Part shown: one piece after another, positions 19,001 to 20,540 of the stretch
Layout of the letters: each line of letters opens with the position of its first letter
How positions within the stretch are numbered: position 1 is the stretch's first letter
NCBI GenBank assembly: GCA_043381765.1
Contig: JBHJMP010001232.1
Location: forward strand, 1-20,540
Length of the DNA stretch: 20,540 nucleotides
Source of the DNA: Collodictyon triciliatum
Taxonomy: Eukaryota; CRuMs
Reading direction: 5' to 3'
Translations under genes and position numbers: made by a program
The notes under the pieces: model-generated
What the model was told of the DNA's origin: nothing
Database searches by the model: none
The model's input: the letters and a program-made list of their open reading frames with translations, nothing else

Positions 19001-20460
19001 GTGCGCAGAAAACAAACCACAGTGTGAGCACGGGAACTCGTGGCATTCATGTTTGTGGATGCAATTGTGCGATTCCGTGTCCCTTCTAAAACTTTTTGAT
19101 CGATTTCAGTATAGCTGTTCACTTTAATTTCCTGAAGCCCGATGACTTGAGTCCCCATCTTAGGGAGACTTCGAACTTGAAGACCTCCCTTTGGATTATC
19201 CTTGCTCATCAAATCTCGAACTTGTTCGTTGTAAATCTCAAGCATGGAGACTGTGACAAAGAATTTCTGCGGATATAAAGGGGTATTCATGGCTGTTAGA
19301 AATTTGGAAAATCATATGATTTTTTTTTTTCATATCGCATAGTCAAAAGTAAGTCATCACCACAACCTTTGAGCCATCTGTGTTTCCGTCTATAATTTGG
19401 AAGAGCTCATCGCAAGTGATTGGGACAATACCTTTATTTCTTCCTATATAAGCGGTATCAATATAACCTCAGAAAACCATTATAGATAAAGGAAAATAAT
19501 GTAATCACTATGATTCTACTGAAAGCAAAGGAATATGAGGTGCGAATCACTTCAAAAATATACAATGGCGTGCTTTTACCGTATCCGACCATAGAGTAGC
19601 TTTTACCGGACCCTGTCTGGCCGTATGCAAAGAGACTGCAATTGAACCCTATAAACATTTAAGTTAGATAGGAAATTTCATGTCAGGACCCCATACGATT
19701 GATTGCACTGACCTCATCTAATAAGAGTAGCAAAGAAAAGAAAAGAAAATGACATAACACATACATCAATATTTATTTGCGTGAGTTTGATGTACCTCGT
19801 TTGGCATTATCCAGCACAGATGCACCTAGGTCATCAAACACTTTGCGCTGGTCTGCGTATTTATAATCCATGGCAACCATTAAACCTGCAAGGAGATAAG
19901 AAAATGATAATTTTTTGCCCATATTGTACTAATTACTTTTTTTTTTTAGTCAGACGAAGAAGCGGAGAGACATATGAGAAAGTAGTGACACTAGAAGCAT
20001 CGTAGAGAGATTGCAGAATATGTATAGTAGACTGCTGTATAAAAAACTAGATCACTCACCATCAGGTTTTGTAGCAAATCCATCATGTGACCAGTAAGAG
20101 TAATCAAAACTAAAGTTCTTCTTTTCCTCTGTAATGGCATTAATACATGTTAAGGGCCACCAAATCGTTTGTTTGTTTGTTTGTTTGTTTGTTTGTTTGT
20201 TTGTTTATTTATTTGTTTTTTTTTTGTTTGTTTATTTGTTTGTTTGTTTACTTCCCATTCTTTATCACCTATATATTTTATATGTGTTGTTTCGAGTGTA
20301 AAGCTAAAACATGTCAACGTAATGCAATACGCACGGTTCACCGGGTTGACAATTGACGTCATTTGCCCTTCCATCTGGATGATGAGTTTTGCGCTTCGAT
20401 CCTTCTCACGCTGGTTGAATGGACGCACACGCACAGCGACACGTACCGAATCGCCACTCA
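11488..20460 (-). CDS. Kinesin-3 (KIF1/UNC-104-like motor with FHA domain), probably with a CaaX tail
   Basis: Minus-strand exons join in phase: 20460-20342, 20126-20060, 19885-19796, 19648-19580, 19443-19367, 19266-19018, 18782-18689, 18544-18447, 18258-18158, 18024-17869, 17771-17698, 17554-17501, 17373-17264, 17153-17076, 16932-16817, 16610-16544, 16411-16295, 16130-16083, 16020-15968, 15888-15840, 15765-15669, 15565-15454, 15313-15238, 15043-14749, 14506-14332, 14216-14101, 13972-13899, 13760-13709, 13580-13516 and 13417-13187, then the four tail exons; about 1369 aa. The motor (1 to about 350) has [22 protein letters not shown]-loop GQTGSGKS (102-109), switch I SSRAH (218-222), switch II DLAGSE (253-258) and [18 protein letters not shown] coiled coil (about 375-470) precedes an FHA domain ([39 protein letters not shown], about 472-579). 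The KIF1-type middle follows: [58 protein letters not shown] second coiled coil spans about 945-1060. No PH domain is seen. This family moves organelles and vesicles to microtubule plus ends. The motor-to-coil part is very secure; attachment of the tail is not. Confidence 0.85.
20167..20250 (+). repeat. (GTTT)n microsatellite in the first kinesin intron
   Basis: About ten perfect GTTT copies followed by imperfect TTTA/GTTT units lie in the intron 20341-20127; on the transcript this is an AAAC/AAAT-rich array. Confidence 0.9.
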
Positions 20461-20496
20461 CTATGAAAGAGCGCGCAATTGCATGTGAGTCGGAAC

Positions 20497-20540
<44 letters not shown>
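20461..20540 (-). other. Putative intron or leader upstream of the kinesin motor, with (CA)n at the window edge
   Basis: The sequence before the first motor exon ends in CTCTTTCATAG, a plausible 3' splice site, and 20501-20540 is an uninterrupted CA dinucleotide run that leaves the window. The open frame through it (Cys-Val repeats) is repeat read-through. An upstream exon is expected beyond the right edge. Confidence 0.5.

Noticed and set aside
20460-20539. Kinesin N-terminal extension starting with Cys-Val repeats
   Set aside because: It is the CA microsatellite read as codons; a 3' splice site lies directly before the motor exon.

Overview
This is nuclear DNA from an intron-rich eukaryote, most likely a protist. 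Four conserved or partly recognisable genes and one unrecognised gene can be assembled by joining exons across about 60 short introns (roughly 70-400 nt, GT-AG) with consistent phase. Introns, leaders and 3' regions are AT-rich and full of different microsatellites, while two stretches of coding sequence are GC-rich. An intron-dense, repeat-dense genome with a kinesin-3 would fit a foraminiferan-type rhizarian such as Reticulomyxa, but that is a low-confidence guess from genome style, not from a marker gene.

Layout, left to right. (1) 130-2855, plus strand: RRB1/GRWD1-type WD40 protein, the chaperone of ribosomal protein uL3; its N-terminal exon(s) lie left of the window. (2) 3102-6123, plus strand: complete glomulin/ALF4-like protein, 8 exons, 558 aa, a cullin-RING (RBX1) regulator family. 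(3) 7184-8148, plus strand: a 242-aa protein I do not recognise, with a myristoylation/palmitoylation-type N-terminus (MGCVQSK), five perfect-length heptad repeats (PDAIxDx) and one IQ motif. (4) 8768-11193, minus strand: complete PDCD2/TSR4-type protein, 8 exons, 374 aa, the chaperone of ribosomal protein uS5. (5) 11488-20460, minus strand: a kinesin-3 of about 1369 aa in 34 exons, with motor, coiled coil, FHA, KIF1-type central region and a second coiled coil. It is followed by a GC-rich, Q/P/A-rich tail that ends in a CaaX box (CVIS, stop).

The most interesting model is the last one. Kinesin-3 cargo motors of the KIF1/UNC-104 type normally bind membranes through a C-terminal PH domain. Here no PH domain is visible; instead the reading frame continues, in phase, into a tail with a farnesylation signal. 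If the tail exons belong to the kinesin, this would be a prenyl-anchored kinesin-3. The alternative is that the four tail exons form a separate small CaaX protein; the sequence allows both, and transcript data would decide. A second lipid-modified candidate, the MGCVQSK/IQ protein, lies nearby.

Other notable points: two dedicated ribosomal-protein chaperones (for uL3 and uS5) lie within 11 kb; a 247-nt pure purine/pyrimidine tract sits directly upstream of a PDCD2 3' splice site; several introns appear to use GTC-type 5' splice sites; nearly every long intron carries its own distinct microsatellite.
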